Part shown: one piece after another, positions 1 through 13,900 of the stretch | Layout of the letters: each line of letters starts with the position of its first letter | Position numbering within the stretch: position 1 is the first letter of the stretch | Assembly: GCA_963930655.1 (NCBI GenBank) | Contig: OZ005604.1 | Location: forward strand, 3,916,001 to 3,980,000 | DNA length: 64,000 nt | Source of the DNA: Myrica gale | Lineage: Eukaryota > Streptophyta > Magnoliopsida > Fagales > Myricaceae | Direction: 5' to 3' | Program-made: the position numbers and the translations under genes | The notes under the pieces: model-generated | What the model saw: the letters and a program-made list of their open reading frames with translations, nothing else | Told to the model about the DNA's origin: nothing | Databases searched by the model: none

Positions 1-1890
<1,890 letters not shown>

Positions 1891-1987
1891 TGGATGTGTT
1901 GGTGGTGCAATGAGAGAATCCGAGACTTGAGAGAGCAGCGAAGTGACAGAGGAGACGGCTATGCGTTTGAAAGGAAAGGAGAGGGAG

Positions 1988-1996
1988 GCTTATAAG
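1988..1996 (-). promoter_or_regulatory. Possible TATA element of the Ran gene
   Basis: The minus strand reads CTTATAAGC about 100 bp upstream of the Ran ATG, followed by a purine/pyrimidine-rich leader. The distance fits a TATA box with a short 5' UTR. It is a weak consensus match. Confidence 0.3.
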
Positions 1997-2009
1997 GTTT
2001 TCTTAGTGG

Positions 2010-2895
2010 CTTTAATTTGACGCAACTCTCTTAACCATTGGATTGGATTACTTTCTTTCTGCTGTATTCTAGAAGCTCTTTGACCGTGCGATCATCATAT
2101 TCGATTTAGGTGAGGGCGCTCTTTCTCTTCTACAGATCTGCCCGAGTCGTTTAAAGTTGAGGGCAGGATCGGTTCTCAGTTTTTTTTTAGATTTGCATCG
2201 TATTTTTTTTTTTTACAATTCAATTTCGGTCGAATTTGGCCGTTTCGGTCTGATTTAGCCGGTCCGATCGATTTTTTTTTAACAATCCTAATTTAAATGT
2301 ATGTATTAATTTTCGTATCTTTTTTAGCTTACTGATATAAATAGAGGATATTGTTCTGAATCTCTTGATTTAAGCTCTTTACGGACAAATTAGCTTAGCC
2401 GCTCTAAACGACTCTATTTATATCATTGCAAACAACACTAACCCTATAATGCGGCACGGGCTTTAATTGTGTATTTCTCTTCTTGTATTTAATGGATTCG
2501 TCAGCAAATTATGGATTCATGTCCTTTTGTAATTCTCTGTCTAAATTAGATATTTAAATTTCAAGAGAAATTTACACAATCATCATTTACTACTGTCAAT
2601 TCGAATAGGAAATTACAGAGATCTCAATCTGTAAATTATTTCTCTTAATTGTCATTTTTATCAATATGCATCCTAGGTTATATTTTTTTATCCTTTCATC
2701 ACAAATTAAGATATAATTGTTAATAATAATAATAATAAGTTGACATGGGTCACACTCTAGACAGTTAAATCTTAACTTCGAAGAAGACTTACAAAATAGC
2801 GATAATTTAAGAGGTTTTATTGTAAATGATAGTAGTATGAATGTATACTATAATTGATGTGATATTTGAGAATGATAAAATGTTTTTTTTATCTT
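2010..2895. other. Intergenic, no gene seen
   Basis: AT-rich DNA upstream of Ran. It has short poly-T runs and a stretch of CGGTC/GGCCG-type words near 2220-2290 that resembles hAT subterminal sequence but has no recognisable ends. Nothing coding was found. Confidence 0.5.
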
Positions 2896-2944
2896 TTGTA
2901 TTTGGTAGTACGACACTCTGTTGATGCTTAGGACTTGCTAATAA

Positions 2945-3118
2945 TGTTCCGAATAATTGGGTTTAATAATAAAAAAGTCATCACATAATTTTTTATTATT
3001 ATAATATTTATTAAAAAATTATCTTTTTTTCACTTTTTCACCGACTCTCGTAACATAGTTTTACTTTATAATATTTCTCAAACTCGAATATCTAAAATTT
3101 TCACACTCAAACATCCCT
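2945..3118. mobile_element. Tourist-like MITE copy (degraded)
   Basis: The sequence shares long stretches with 43225-43390, including TTTAATAATAAAAA, ACATAATTTTTTATTATTAT and TCACTTTTTCACC. The right end reads CAAACATCCC followed by TTA, the usual 3-bp target of PIF/Harbinger MITEs. The left end is unclear. Confidence 0.5.
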
Positions 3119-4140
3119 TAATCATTCCGTTGTTCTCGTGGTATTTAAAAATCTCAAATTGGTCATTATAGTACTTTTGGTCCTAAAATAGACCACGCGG
3201 AATATTACTATGCCAATAATGTCATTTATATCAACTGACGTCTATATCTATATGATAAAGTTCTATGTGACTATTGAAGACACGCTATAACCAATATTAG
3301 ACATCTATTTTCAGTGGTAACAAATTAATGTGTCACTTCGTATACGCAGTCATATCAGAACAGATGTCCCACCGAGATCAAATATAATGTGCAGAGGTGG
3401 CGATTTTTAATTTTTTACCACTAGGAATGGAAAATATGGATGTCTAGTATTAGTTACGTCGTGTCCCTGATAGTCACATACAACTTTGGCGTTCCGATGT
3501 ATGACATAGTAATATTCTACTTTAGACTATTTTAAAAAGACAAGTACCCTGATTAAGCCATGTATTAATAAAAGCAAAGTAATGAAAAATGAAAACCGCC
3601 ACAATGGGTTGGAGAGAAGAAGATTAGATCCCATACGATTGATATTGATTGAGAAAGAATGCAAGCAGAAGATAAACAGGCATTTTAAACTAGGATAAAT
3701 GTTGTTTTGCTTATTAAAATAATGGGCCAAATACTTATTTAGTCTCGAGATTTTACTTCGTTCTTAGAAATGGTCCCTGAATTTTAGAATTGATCCACAG
3801 GACCACAGACACTCTCAGATCTTATTAAGGTTGTGTTTGTGTTGAAATATTTTTGGTATTGGATTTTGTGTTGGTATTGGGTTTAATGAAAAAGTGAAGA
3901 GAAAGATCATTTTTTATATTTTTTGTAATTTTTTATATTTTTTTATGGGAGAGATTATATTATAGTATTTTATTAGGAAAGAGAGAAAAATATTGGTAAT
4001 ATTCTATTTAGCCCGATTTATCTTCACTTCTTTCACAACCCAGCTTCAGCCATGTTTATCCACCCATCGTGCCATCACAAAACGCCCCCAAGTTTTTTTT
4101 TTGTATGCATTTATAAGCAATATTGCAAAAGAACCAAACC
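3119..4140. other. Intergenic with a partial MITE
   Basis: No gene is visible. From about 3830 to 3995 the sequence matches the same AGGTTGTGTTTG...GTGTTGGTATTGGG family found whole at 22166-22360, but in the opposite orientation and without a clear second end. Confidence 0.45.
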
Positions 4141-4502
4141 GCAGGTTAAAAGGGTGGGGGTTTCCTTGACACTATGAAAGGAGGGTAGGAATGGAGATCA
4201 CATCAGTTGGAATATAGGCCTATACGTCAAAAATTGTCGGCAAAGGAATGGGAACCAATTGACGTGCTGAGGCCAGCCCATTCCGTGAGTCATGCGCACA
4301 ATTTGTTGTACGCGGGACACCGACTCCGAGTGAGTCCAATATGTGGGCGGTTTGGAGGGATATGAGTTTGTCAAATATGCGAACGGGTAATGTATTAATA
4401 ATTTAGACTTTAAAATAATATTTGTCTAATAATTTTAGGAGTTTAAAAGAAAATTTATTCTAATGCTTTTTCAGTCAATGTGATTTTGTCCCTTGTTCTG
4501 CA

Positions 4503-4562
4503 GGCCGACAAGTCGAGGAAAAATGAAGGTCACACGGTGTATGATGAGGACTATAGATACTG
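4503..4562 (+). other. Exon-like fragment of unknown origin
   Basis: After an acceptor-like TTCTGCAG the plus strand is open for 19 codons ending in TVYDEDYRY and a TGA stop, followed by UTR-like sequence. The composition looks protein-coding. Upstream, 4200-4390 has short open stretches and a possible donor GTAATG near 4387, but the phases do not join cleanly. It could be the last exon of a small gene, a gene fragment, or chance. I do not recognise the peptide. Confidence 0.2.
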
Positions 4563-4599
4563 AGCCTTGTATCTTCCAGTTTGTGTTTCACCACGTAGT

Positions 4600-5990
4600 T
4601 TCTTGTGAACAAAAGGGCGTTCGTTTGCTGTGATTGGAGTGTTTCTTTTTGTGGCTAATACTCTGTTCTCCTGTGTCGAAACTGTTAAATGTTTCCTAGT
4701 TTACGGTATGTAATAAGAGCAATATCACTTTGCTTTCCTTCCACTTTGATTACCTTGGTTTTGGTTTCTTCAACCAGAATAAGAATATCAACTGATCCAC
4801 CATTTTCAGTCTTTTGACAAATGGTTCCACCTCATAATAGGCCGAATTCAGTTAGTTCTAAACATTGATTGACAGCAGGGAAACCTGTCTGCCCTGGCAA
4901 CCTAAATTTATGGCCAGCTTATAAGTTCCTACATTTCGGATCAAGATGTCTACTGGTGTACATTTGAAGAGCCTTTTTGCCCTAGATACGAACCGTGGAA
5001 CATACATATCGGGAGTAGAACTAGTTCAATTATCTCTTTCAAGGACGTGAAACATACGTTTCAGCAGAGTTAAATACAAACATATTTGCTTCCAAATTTC
5101 GCGAATTTCAAACATATCAGTGTTTCAAAAGAAAAGCAAAAGACAAAAATCCTCCGAAGCAGATACCACAACAATATGGCATTTATTGAAACTGTACCCT
5201 AACCCTTCTGCAAGTAATGCCTAAGCAATCTTTCTCCTGATTTAACTATACAACGTTCAATCAAAGTCGGATAATCTAGGAACTTCCAGTCACATATCTC
5301 GAATCTTACCAACAATATGATGCTCACAAGAGAAGTAGTGCTTCATTCATGACGCCAAAAAATAACGTTTTAAAATGGATTCTAAGCAAGTTCAGGGTTA
5401 CCAACAAATTTTCTTAAATCTAAGCTCTGGGAAGATTTGAAAATCAAGTTCGTTCCAATGTTATTAGATTTGACATCGTTCCTAGTTACGATCATGTATC
5501 CAGCAGCACCATGAGCATGACGGCTCCAAGTTTTTCATCAATAGTATTTACTAGCATCTATTATCAAGTAAAGCCATGGGCTTCTCTAGCCACTGCAAGT
5601 GAAATTTATTCTAATATGATTGTTATTATGAATATAGAGGTACATCAAACTAAACAAGCTCACAAAATATTCTTTAAATTTTCAGGTGACAGCCAAATAC
5701 TATATGTTTATTTTCAAGGAATTAGCCAAACACTAAAACTTATTTTGTTTTCCCTGTAAATATTTTCTTATTTTCCTCATTTTACGTCGAAACAAACACA
5801 GCCTTTGTATCCTTCTTTCAACAATAATACTCTCAAGAATTTAATTAACTTATAACAATATATTTAATATATACAAAGTATGCCAAGAAAATTATCGTCA
5901 TTTTAATTTAATAATTAAAAATAATGACTCAAAAATAATAATTAAAAGTGCAAAATATAAAAATTTTAATAGTTCGAGAATGAAAAATAT
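4600..5990. other. Intergenic, no gene seen
   Basis: Moderately AT-rich sequence becoming very AT-rich after 5750. The 82-codon open frame at 5511-5759 has no recognisable domain or coding bias and is treated as chance. Confidence 0.5.
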
Positions 5991-6019
5991 TATCATTTAT
6001 TCTTACATGCTTGCAAACC

Positions 6020-6148
6020 GCCAGCGAGCTTGTAGCTCGATTGGCACCTCCTCCCTTTTGGGGAGGACTTGTTCCTGAATTTGAATTCCGGTGTACGTAG
6101 CTTAACTGCTTTTCCCACCCAATTTAAAAATAAAAAATAAAAAAATCT
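6020..6148 (+). mobile_element. tRNA-derived SINE with 12-bp target duplication
   Basis: A 129-bp element flanked by the direct repeat TGCTTGCAAACC (6008-6019 and 6149-6160). It carries an A-box-like TAGCTCGATTGG and a B-box-like TTTGAATTCC, the two internal RNA polymerase III promoter parts of tRNA-derived SINEs. It ends in an A-rich tail (AAAAATAAAAAATAAAAAAA type). Perfect 12-bp duplications suggest a fairly recent insertion. Confidence 0.85.
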
Positions 6149-6160
6149 TGCTTGCAAACC

Positions 6161-6555
6161 ACAACTGAGTCTGAAGGCCAACATACATAAACGAGGCCCG
6201 AAGGCCTGAGAACAAGGACATCACAAACGACGGTCTTTCGCCAGAAAAGAGGATACAATGGCCCAGGCCCGCTCAAATGAACGGGCCTAATCAAAAGATT
6301 CAGATCAAGGCCTTTTTATTTTGACACAATAAAATAACTAAAAATTCCCACGTTGAATATAAAATCAAACAACTTGTAATAAAATCATTATCCTTACTTT
6401 ATGAATTCTGCTATTTATTAGAACATTTTCAAAAGTTTTCAATACTTCCATATGCATAATTCCTCCACGTGTTTCTTTATCAAATTAATTTTTTAATATA
6501 AAGAAATGTATTATCATGGCCTTCTTTATTTTTTAAACAAATTTACTTTTATTCA
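6161..6555. other. Intergenic, no gene seen
   Basis: Spacer between the SINE and the TRIM relic. AT-rich; no gene or repeat end recognised. Confidence 0.5.
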
Positions 6556-6909
6556 CGTTGGAAGTCTTACATTGCTAGAAAAATTAGTCAATGTGCTCCT
6601 TATAAGGTTGTGACATCCCTCACTCCTCAATGCGTCTTTTGGAGTTGAGTTAAGTCCACCTTTCACATATTGTGTAAATTCTAATATGATATCAGAGCAC
6701 GGTTCCTAGTTTGTGGTCTCATCGTCACCCGTTTCCACGTGTTGGCTTGGATGTCCTCCCGCCACACGTGAGAAGACGTGTTGGAAGTCTCACATTGCTA
6801 GAGAAACTAGTCAATGTGCTCCTTATAAGGTTGTGACATCCCTCACTCCTCAAGGCATCTTTTAGAGTTGAGTTAGACTCATCTTTCACATATTGTGTAA
6901 ATTCTAATA
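6556..6909 (+). mobile_element. TRIM-type LTR retrotransposon relic, two LTRs
   Basis: Two direct repeats of 131 bp, 6556-6686 and 6779-6909, enclose a 92-bp internal part. Directly after the first LTR lies TGATATCAGAGC, close to the TGGTATCAGAGC primer-binding site complementary to initiator Met-tRNA. The LTR start TGTTGGAAGTC is typical of plant terminal-repeat retrotransposons in miniature. It has no coding capacity, as TRIMs never do. By eye about a dozen differences separate the LTRs, so it is an old insertion. Flanking duplication is unclear. Confidence 0.85.
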
Positions 6910-8265
6910 TTCTCGAGATTTAGATTGATTAACTCATTTAACCCGCAGCTAATTTTTTTGCTGTCTAGATTAAACCGCAGCTAATTAATAGGGTCTATCA
7001 TGTAATCGAATTTTACAGGAGGAGTGCAATGTTTTATGCAATAACTTCTGCCATATTATTTGCAATTGCATTGGAGCACTTTAATATTTTTCTACATTTT
7101 TATATTGTCAGCTTTTTTCGAATATGTAGAGTTGGAACTTTAATTGGAGTCCAAGTTCAGACTCGAACCAAATATCAACCAGCAAATTTTCAACTTGAAA
7201 AATACAGCTATTACAAACAAAACTCAAATATAAGTCAAAAATCTTAAGAAATTGAAAACAATGACATATCAAAAACAACCAGCAAATTTGCAAATCCTTG
7301 AGCGTATATTTTAATATTTCTTGAATTTTATCTGATCGAAGTTTTCATTTCGATTTCATCCATTCCGATATTCACCCTTATAATAACGAGAGATTCGGAA
7401 AGCTAAACAAAGACAAGTCTCATGGGCTGAACTGGAGAGCATCGGTGTGCTGGGTTTGGCCTAAGCCCAAGTGACTAAATAGAGCCTTTATTAAATATTA
7501 GTTACAAGCCTAACTATAGTTAGTTGCAGAATTTTCTTAATTTTCGGCGTGTAATTAGGAACGGTGGATTTTGAGGGCAAATTAGTCACTATGTTTGTTT
7601 TCTTTTTCCTTTTGGGTAAGTTAAATGTCTTTGTTTAATTTTTTTCTCAGTAAATTTAGTAAACTAATTTATTTGTCTCACATATATTCTATGTCTATAT
7701 GTGAACTTATAAAGTTCTTTCTCGGAAACATAGTCCTCTAAATAAAATATAAGAATACGAGATATATAATGGAGAGAAAAAAAGATATAATATAGGAAAC
7801 ATAGAAATACATATAAATGCATTTATTTATACAGTGAATATCACATAAACATATCATTATAAATAGAGTTGCGTGCCCAAGTGTGTTAGATATATCAATA
7901 CAAATGCTATAATTAAAATATTGAGATGTGACCTATAAATTCTAAATATTTATCAAGTAGACTCATACTCTCTCTCTCTCTGTTAATTGACACGGTTGGT
8001 ATAATACATTATATAGCCTATGTTAATCAACAAAAATGACAGACAACATATTTAATACACAACGAGCATAATAAATATTTATGCATAGCACTCATCCATT
8101 CATATCAATATAAAAAATTATATTTTACTAATATCTGACAATTAAATGAAAAATTACAAATGAATAAGAAATTTATTGTACATGTAAGTGTATACACCAA
8201 GATAACATAATCATGAGATACGCACATATATATATTTTGAATAATACAAATGTAACGGCTTTTAA
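6910..8265. other. Intergenic, AT-rich, no gene seen
   Basis: Long AT-rich stretch with a short CT microsatellite near 7969-7981. The open frame at 7029-7247 has no recognisable product. No clear element ends. Confidence 0.5.
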
Positions 8266-8455
8266 ATGAGCTCAAATAAGTCAAGTCAAGTTTATAGGAG
8301 TTTTGTTCCTCAGCTCAAAACAAACAGAGCCAAATTTATCGAGTTAGATTCGTTTAATATTCGAGCTATAAATGATGTTCAAACTCGGCTCATTTATTAA
8401 ACTAATCGAGTTTCGGCTGTTCATAAACAACTTTATTCATTACAACCCTAATTAT
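8266..8455. mobile_element. hAT-like MITE remnant (one end visible)
   Basis: GAGCTCAAA, CGAGTT and TCATAAAC words are repeated here, and the segment ends in TTACAACCCTA, i.e. TAGGGTTGTAA read from the other strand, a usual hAT terminus. The other end is not clear. Confidence 0.4.
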
Positions 8456-8619
8456 AAACATAATATGGACAATTTTTTAAAATTGTTAATATAATGTGGC
8501 ATGATTAAATTTGAAAGATCTTTTCTTGAATAAAATAAATAGGTAGATCCACTAGACCGCAACGGAGAATTGAACTTCATTTTAAATAGAACCAAACCAA
8601 TTGTCGGATAGTCATGCCA

Positions 8620-8795
8620 TCAAAGTTGGGACTAGATCGGATTTGTGGTCTTAGTTGTCCAAATTCAGTTCGGTCCATACCGTTGAAAAATCGATTATAT
8701 TTGGTTTAGTTCGGTCAAGGCCGTTGAAAAATCAATTATATCCGGTCCAGTCCGGTCAAGGCCTTTTGGGATCCGATCTGGACCGACTGAACATG
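8620..8795. mobile_element. hAT-like subterminal repeat fragment
   Basis: A roughly 50-bp unit (GTTCGGTC..CCGTTGAAAAATC.ATTATAT) occurs twice in tandem, followed by CCGGTCCAGTCCGGTC. Such CGGTCC clusters are the subterminal repeats of non-autonomous hAT elements elsewhere in this window. No paired termini were found. Confidence 0.45.
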
Positions 8796-9827
8796 ATTTA
8801 TTATTTTAAATAATAAATATATATTTTTTTAAAAAAATTTAATACAAATTTTAAACTTAAAAATAAAAAGTCTAAGTTAAAACTATGCGTTTTGACGACC
8901 TCCCTAATCTCTTGAGTCCCTTTCGGTCTTCCCTTTCAAAATTAAGTCATCACTTTTCCTTGATTTATATATAAAAAAAAAAGGTTAGAAAAAAATGAAT
9001 CCCGTCACCTATCCTTCATTTTAGGTACAACAGGATGTTCTAGCAGTCGAGGAAGGGGAGAAATTCTAAAGAGAATTCAAAGCCTTTATCTCTGGAGGGA
9101 ATGCATATGCATCAATTTTTAGGGATTCAGTATATCAAACGCCACATAATCAGGCAACATAAAAAAGTATTTTTTATTTTTTTGTAGCACATATTCCACA
9201 AAGGGAGCTACCCCTACTGTATTATATGCTCCCTTTAGGATAGTCCCCTTTGGACGGAACACACGAACTTAGCCTCAGAGATCCGCGTGCAGTGAATAAG
9301 AGACTCATTCGGTGGCAACGTGACTCAAACACACATTCATGTAATTGGACATGGTTCTAAAAACAAAATTTTGACCAAAATTTTTTTTCCATTTTAAAAT
9401 TTTAATTTACAAACATAGCTAACTTACAATTTTAGTCAAGCAAATAATAATAATAAAAATTTCAAAATTACCTTTCTGTCTCAAATCATTTTTTTTTTCC
9501 ATTACAACATGATAAAAAAAATTCGTTGACATCGTTAATACGGTTAATCAAGTGAAGCTCCTAACCACAGAGGCAGCGAGCTAGCGCACCAATGGGTATT
9601 ACTATTTCTTTTGTCATTTTTTTTTTGGGTAAGTAACACAGAGGTTAATGGTTATTGCCTGACCAGTATAGCCCAAAAGCCAAAAAGTTAAAACGTGGTG
9701 CGCAATCGCGGTTTTGCGCACCATTTTTGAGCTATAGCGCAGTTTTTTCATTTTGAGAACAAAGGTACCGCGCAGTTGCAGTTTACAGAAAATAGAAAGC
9801 AGACCTTGAGAAAATCTCACCAACTCC
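8796..9827. other. Intergenic upstream of the candidate small gene
   Basis: AT-rich to about 9600, then less so. No gene or repeat recognised. The reverse-strand frame at 9614-9829 overlaps the presumed leader of the candidate gene and is treated as a shadow. Confidence 0.4.
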
Positions 9828-10642
9828 ATGGCATCGCCGTCTGCTCCTTCTAACCAGTAAGGTTTTTAAAACCCTCACAATACCCATACCGAGCTATGTG
9901 TTTTATGAAATTTGGTCGATAGACGATCAATCTGCTTCTGAATTTGTGTGCATGAATTTTTCGAAGAGAGGCTGCTGTTAGAAAGCAAAAGAAGGGACCC
10001 CCTTTTAAGTTCTTGGTTCCCCTTATCTATGCCCCTGTCCTTCCCCTCAGTAAGTCTCAATCAATTCTCTATTTCTTTCAGTTTCTTGTATTAATTGGAG
10101 AAAATTCTTTATTTCTGTTTTCACTCATCTTATATTGAATCGTATTTCATGCACGGTCTTCGATTTAATCTACATTTTGGTTTGTGGGTATTCTGATTTT
10201 CAGTTCGAATCGCACTGAAGAAGAATCCCGTTATGAGGGACCGTCTGTTTACCCTTGTGCTGGCGGGGGGTTTTGCTCATGGCCTGTATTTGGTGTATCC
10301 TTTTCCATTTACTTGTGTTCCTTCTTTACAATGCAAAAATCTGAACCTTGATTTCTTTTACAAATTGATTATACTTATTACTTTGAATGGATTTCTCGTT
10401 TGCACCGCGTCTGTTTTATGGACTATGACATGCGAGATTGTTTACTTTCACTCGTATGATAAAATTTTGCGTTTGTGGCACTTTTAATCATGGCCTCTCT
10501 GAATGTGTGTTAGACGCATGACATAGTGACTGAGGGGATTTTATGCCTGGTGAAGCTCAGTTCCTCTGTGAGCGTTTTCTATGATCAGCGAGGGGAGGCA
10601 TTGAAGTCTTGGAGTGCCAGTAGTTTCTGCAACATCCGTTGA
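9828..10642 (+). CDS. Candidate small gene, three exons, unknown function
   Basis: An 82-residue protein can be read across 9828-9856, 10204-10294 and 10514-10642. It starts MASPSAPSNH, continues through a Cys/Gly-rich stretch YPCAGGGFCSWPVFG, then THDIVTEGILCLVKLS and KSWSASSFCNIR before TGA. The introns have good borders (GTAAGG...TTTTCAG; GTATCC...GTGTTAG) and all three exons stay in phase, which is unlikely by chance. I do not recognise the family and give no function. Three cysteines and no evident signal peptide or membrane segment are visible. A competing frame starting at 10233 inside exon 2 (MRDRLFTLVL) has no intron support. Further 3' exons cannot be excluded. Confidence 0.45.
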
Positions 10643-12560
10643 CTGAACTAGTAGCTATTCCTTTCTTTAAAAGGCCAGGTTATTTTTATCCGTCAGTAGT
10701 TGGGGAAGACAGCAAGCCCAGTTCTTGAGATTATGTCCTTGCATGTTTGGAACTGAAATACTTTTTCAATATAGCCATCTGCTTTGACAATGAACGGGTG
10801 GATCCAATTACATTATATTGAGCTCCATTGTATTTGGAGCACTTGTATCAATGTGTCTATAGACATATTGAAATATCTTGGCTTCTGTTATTTTGGGTCG
10901 CTTTCGTGACTAGTGACAGAAGTCTTAGTGCAATAGTATGCACGGGATGATACCGTTCTGTTAGATTGGACAGTATATGTATGGTAGGTCAAAAGCACTT
11001 ATGGCCTTTTCCTTATAACTTCGGATGCAAGGCATAATATATTTCCATTCCTTCTTAACACGTCTAGGCTGTAGCAACTCAAAGTAGCTGTCACTGTTGA
11101 ATTAGGATATTTTTTGTTGAAGATTAATATCATCCTCAAAATGGTTTTTGAAAGAGTGAAAACTTTGTAACGAACATGTTGGCACATCCATCTTTTCTGA
11201 ATTGATAATACTGTGATCCTCAGGGAACTTTTGATGTTTAGAGTCAGAAGGTCCTTGTAAAAGTTTGGTTGTTATTTGGTTCAAAGGGAACATTGAGTAT
11301 TAATGGTGTAGGGGAGGATGCTCTGGTGAAAGCATGTAAAAGATATTTTCTAGCAGAAGTCACAGAGATGTCATCTGAACAATTACTCTCCTATTTCATA
11401 GCCAAATACTCTTATATTGGGGTTGCTGGCTGTTCATTATCAAGCCTGATGTTTTCTCTCATGATTCGTTAATAGTTGAAAAACATAAAAATGAGATTAT
11501 TTGTTTTCATTTGTAAGAATTGGTGGACACATTGCTTTATGTGGATAATCAGGAGCCACTATATTGTGACTTGAAGAGGGAAGTGGTGCCATTTCTTAAT
11601 TTGCTGCAATGAGATTACTCTATAGAGTTGGTTCTGAAATAAAAGCTGAGTGCAAAGTTGATGAGCTCAAGAAAAACTCAACTATGATACTAGAAGCTCA
11701 CCATGGGCAAGATTACTAACCAATTTTAGTTGTCGGAAAATTTCTGCATATCTGCGAACTGCCTCATGTGTTGTGTTCTTGGTTGCATGTGAATAGATCA
11801 AATTGACAGACAGAGAGAATATCCTAGTTCTCGACCAGTCTCTCTTCATTGTAGCCTTTGGAGGAATTCGATTGGATTTGCCTTTGCATTTGTTCCACCC
11901 TTCATGTTTAATCAAGCTTCAAAAGCTCATATACTATTTTTTTAAGCTTTTAGGCTGGTAATTACCCTGGCTTTGAGGCTCTGTAAGCAACTAAGACGAA
12001 CTTTGAATGTTCAAAAACTGCAACTTTGCTTACTTTAATGCTAAATGAAAAATCCGTCCTTCCATGTGGCATTGATAGTTCTCGTAATGCTGACAAGCAC
12101 CCAATATTTGCTATATCCTCCATGTTCTGTTATTTTTCCCTAATTGACATATTCAGAACAGATCAGTACGACATTGAGAGCAAGTGAACATGTGGAGCAT
12201 GGTTTGAGAGATTTTATTGCTTACATGGCTGCATCTTTTCTTCAGCTTTAACGGGTTTGGAGATCGTGTGTAGCTCAGATGTTCAAGCAACTATAATAAT
12301 ACATTGCAGAGATTTTTAATTGTACTTCACTCGAGCTCTTTTTTTTTTCAACAAAGGTTCATGACCACCGTACCCTGTGTTGTGGCTGCAAGTGAATTAT
12401 TCCCAGAATGGTGGAGCAGCTTTTCTATTTCACAAATTCGCAGTTATTTGAAGCCAGATTATTGACGCTTGAATAGGTAGATGGGATCGAATTTACTTTT
12501 GATTTCTTTGAACGCCCTAGTTGACACAAACTTATGTCTAGTTGAGTCTGCCCCTTTTTT
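10643..12560 (+). other. Possible 3' UTR or non-coding transcript, no ORF recognised
   Basis: Single-copy-looking sequence downstream of the candidate gene, with a base composition more even than the flanking AT-rich DNA. No recognised coding exon; the 67-codon frame at 11269-11472 has no visible domain. It may hold extra exons or the 3' UTR of the upstream gene. Confidence 0.25.
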
Positions 12561-13146
12561 TTCTTCCCACTCGTAGTTTCCTAAAATGGTGACAAGCCCA
12601 TAGAAATGCTTGGCATGTTGCATCTTATATCGGGATATAGTTTGTGGTGTTGAGAGGTCATTTGGGTAGTTTTTTAGAATTTGAGCAACAGTAGGGGTGG
12701 AAGAAAATAATGTAGAATATACACGTACATATAATGTAGATCTTATCCTGTAGACACCTATATAAACTACTTATGCCATGGTTTGTAGATTTTCATCTTT
12801 AATTAGTATGGCACGCCATGGTCCACCTCTTCCCAAGTCCGTTTCTAATTCTTCGATTTTGAGGTGACTCCTGATATCTATGAATATATATTAGGCGACC
12901 ATGTCAGAATTGGACTTCTGGGTAAGTGTTAAACCCTAATTTTGGAGGGATTTGTAGGGACCACGTGTCCCCTTCGCTTCGCCCCGTATATATTATGAAA
13001 ATGAATCAATATTATTAGACAATTATTTTATAATTTTCAAAATGCTATGATCCATTTGAAGATATGGGCATCACTCATCTTAACTAGAGAGCAATTTCTC
13101 GTGGAAAATAAATAATGGACAAATGAATGGGACAAGTGACTCGAAT
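12561..13146. other. Intergenic, no gene seen
   Basis: No gene. A short open stretch with a donor (MSELDFW then GTAAGT, 12901-12928) was noted but nothing joins to it. Confidence 0.4.
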
Positions 13147-13900
13147 TAAGGCTGAGCAAAATTACTACCGGTACCAGAATTCTGGTTTCAGCCACCGGCT
13201 CCCGCGGGAGATTAAAAAAAAAACTAGATCAAAATTGAGCATTTTGGAATAGGGTTATTAACTTATCCCGAGTTCCCTCGCCCACGCCTCTCATACTCGC
13301 CTACAAATTTCGAATTCTCTCAAATTTTCCTCTCACAGTCTCTCATCTTTATGCTCTCTTCTTCTCGCGCCGCGCCTCTTTCATCTCTGTGAAGTTGTGC
13401 AGTATGTGCTCTCTCATCTATAATCTCTTTGCACTTTCATCTCCATGTTCCCAATTGACAGCTAACAGTCACGCCTCTCTTAGCCGATCTCTTTCTAGTC
13501 TTTGCAGCTCTACCTCTCCTAGCCGATCTCTCTCTCTTTTTCTCTCTCTCAACGAGCCACCCCACCCACATTATTTTATTCTTTTTTCAATATTTGTTTA
13601 TATAATTTTTTTTCTTTATTTGTTGCCAATGATTTTATTGTGTGCCGTGTGGAGCACCGTGTAAATATATTTTTATGAAATATGAACATTGAACTTTGTC
13701 AATTTTGATATTGCCTTGGAATTAGGGTTTGTGATCTATTTTGGAATTAAAATTTGTGATATATTTTGGAATTAATATTTGGAATCTATGATCTAATTGG
13801 AATTTGGAATCTATGATCTAATAGGAATTTGGAATCTGTGACCTGTTTTGAAATTAATATGTGTGATCTTATTAGAATTAATATTTGTAATATGTTTTAG
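13147..13900 (+). mobile_element. hAT-like 5' end, then CT-rich and short tandem repeats
   Basis: TAAGGCTGAGCAAAA at 13147 followed by ACCGGTACC, GGTTTCAGCCACCGG and CCCGCGGGAG resembles the 5' terminus and subterminal repeats of a hAT element. A CT-rich leader-like region follows (13320-13560). From 13730 to 13870 a degenerate unit around GGAATTTGGAATCTATGATCTAAT repeats several times. No matching 3' terminus or transposase was found, so it looks like a truncated element. Confidence 0.35.

Noticed and set aside
10233-10487. 84-codon frame MRDRLFTLVLAGG with a hydrophobic start
   Set aside because: It overlaps exon 2 of the better-supported intron-split frame and runs through a likely intron.
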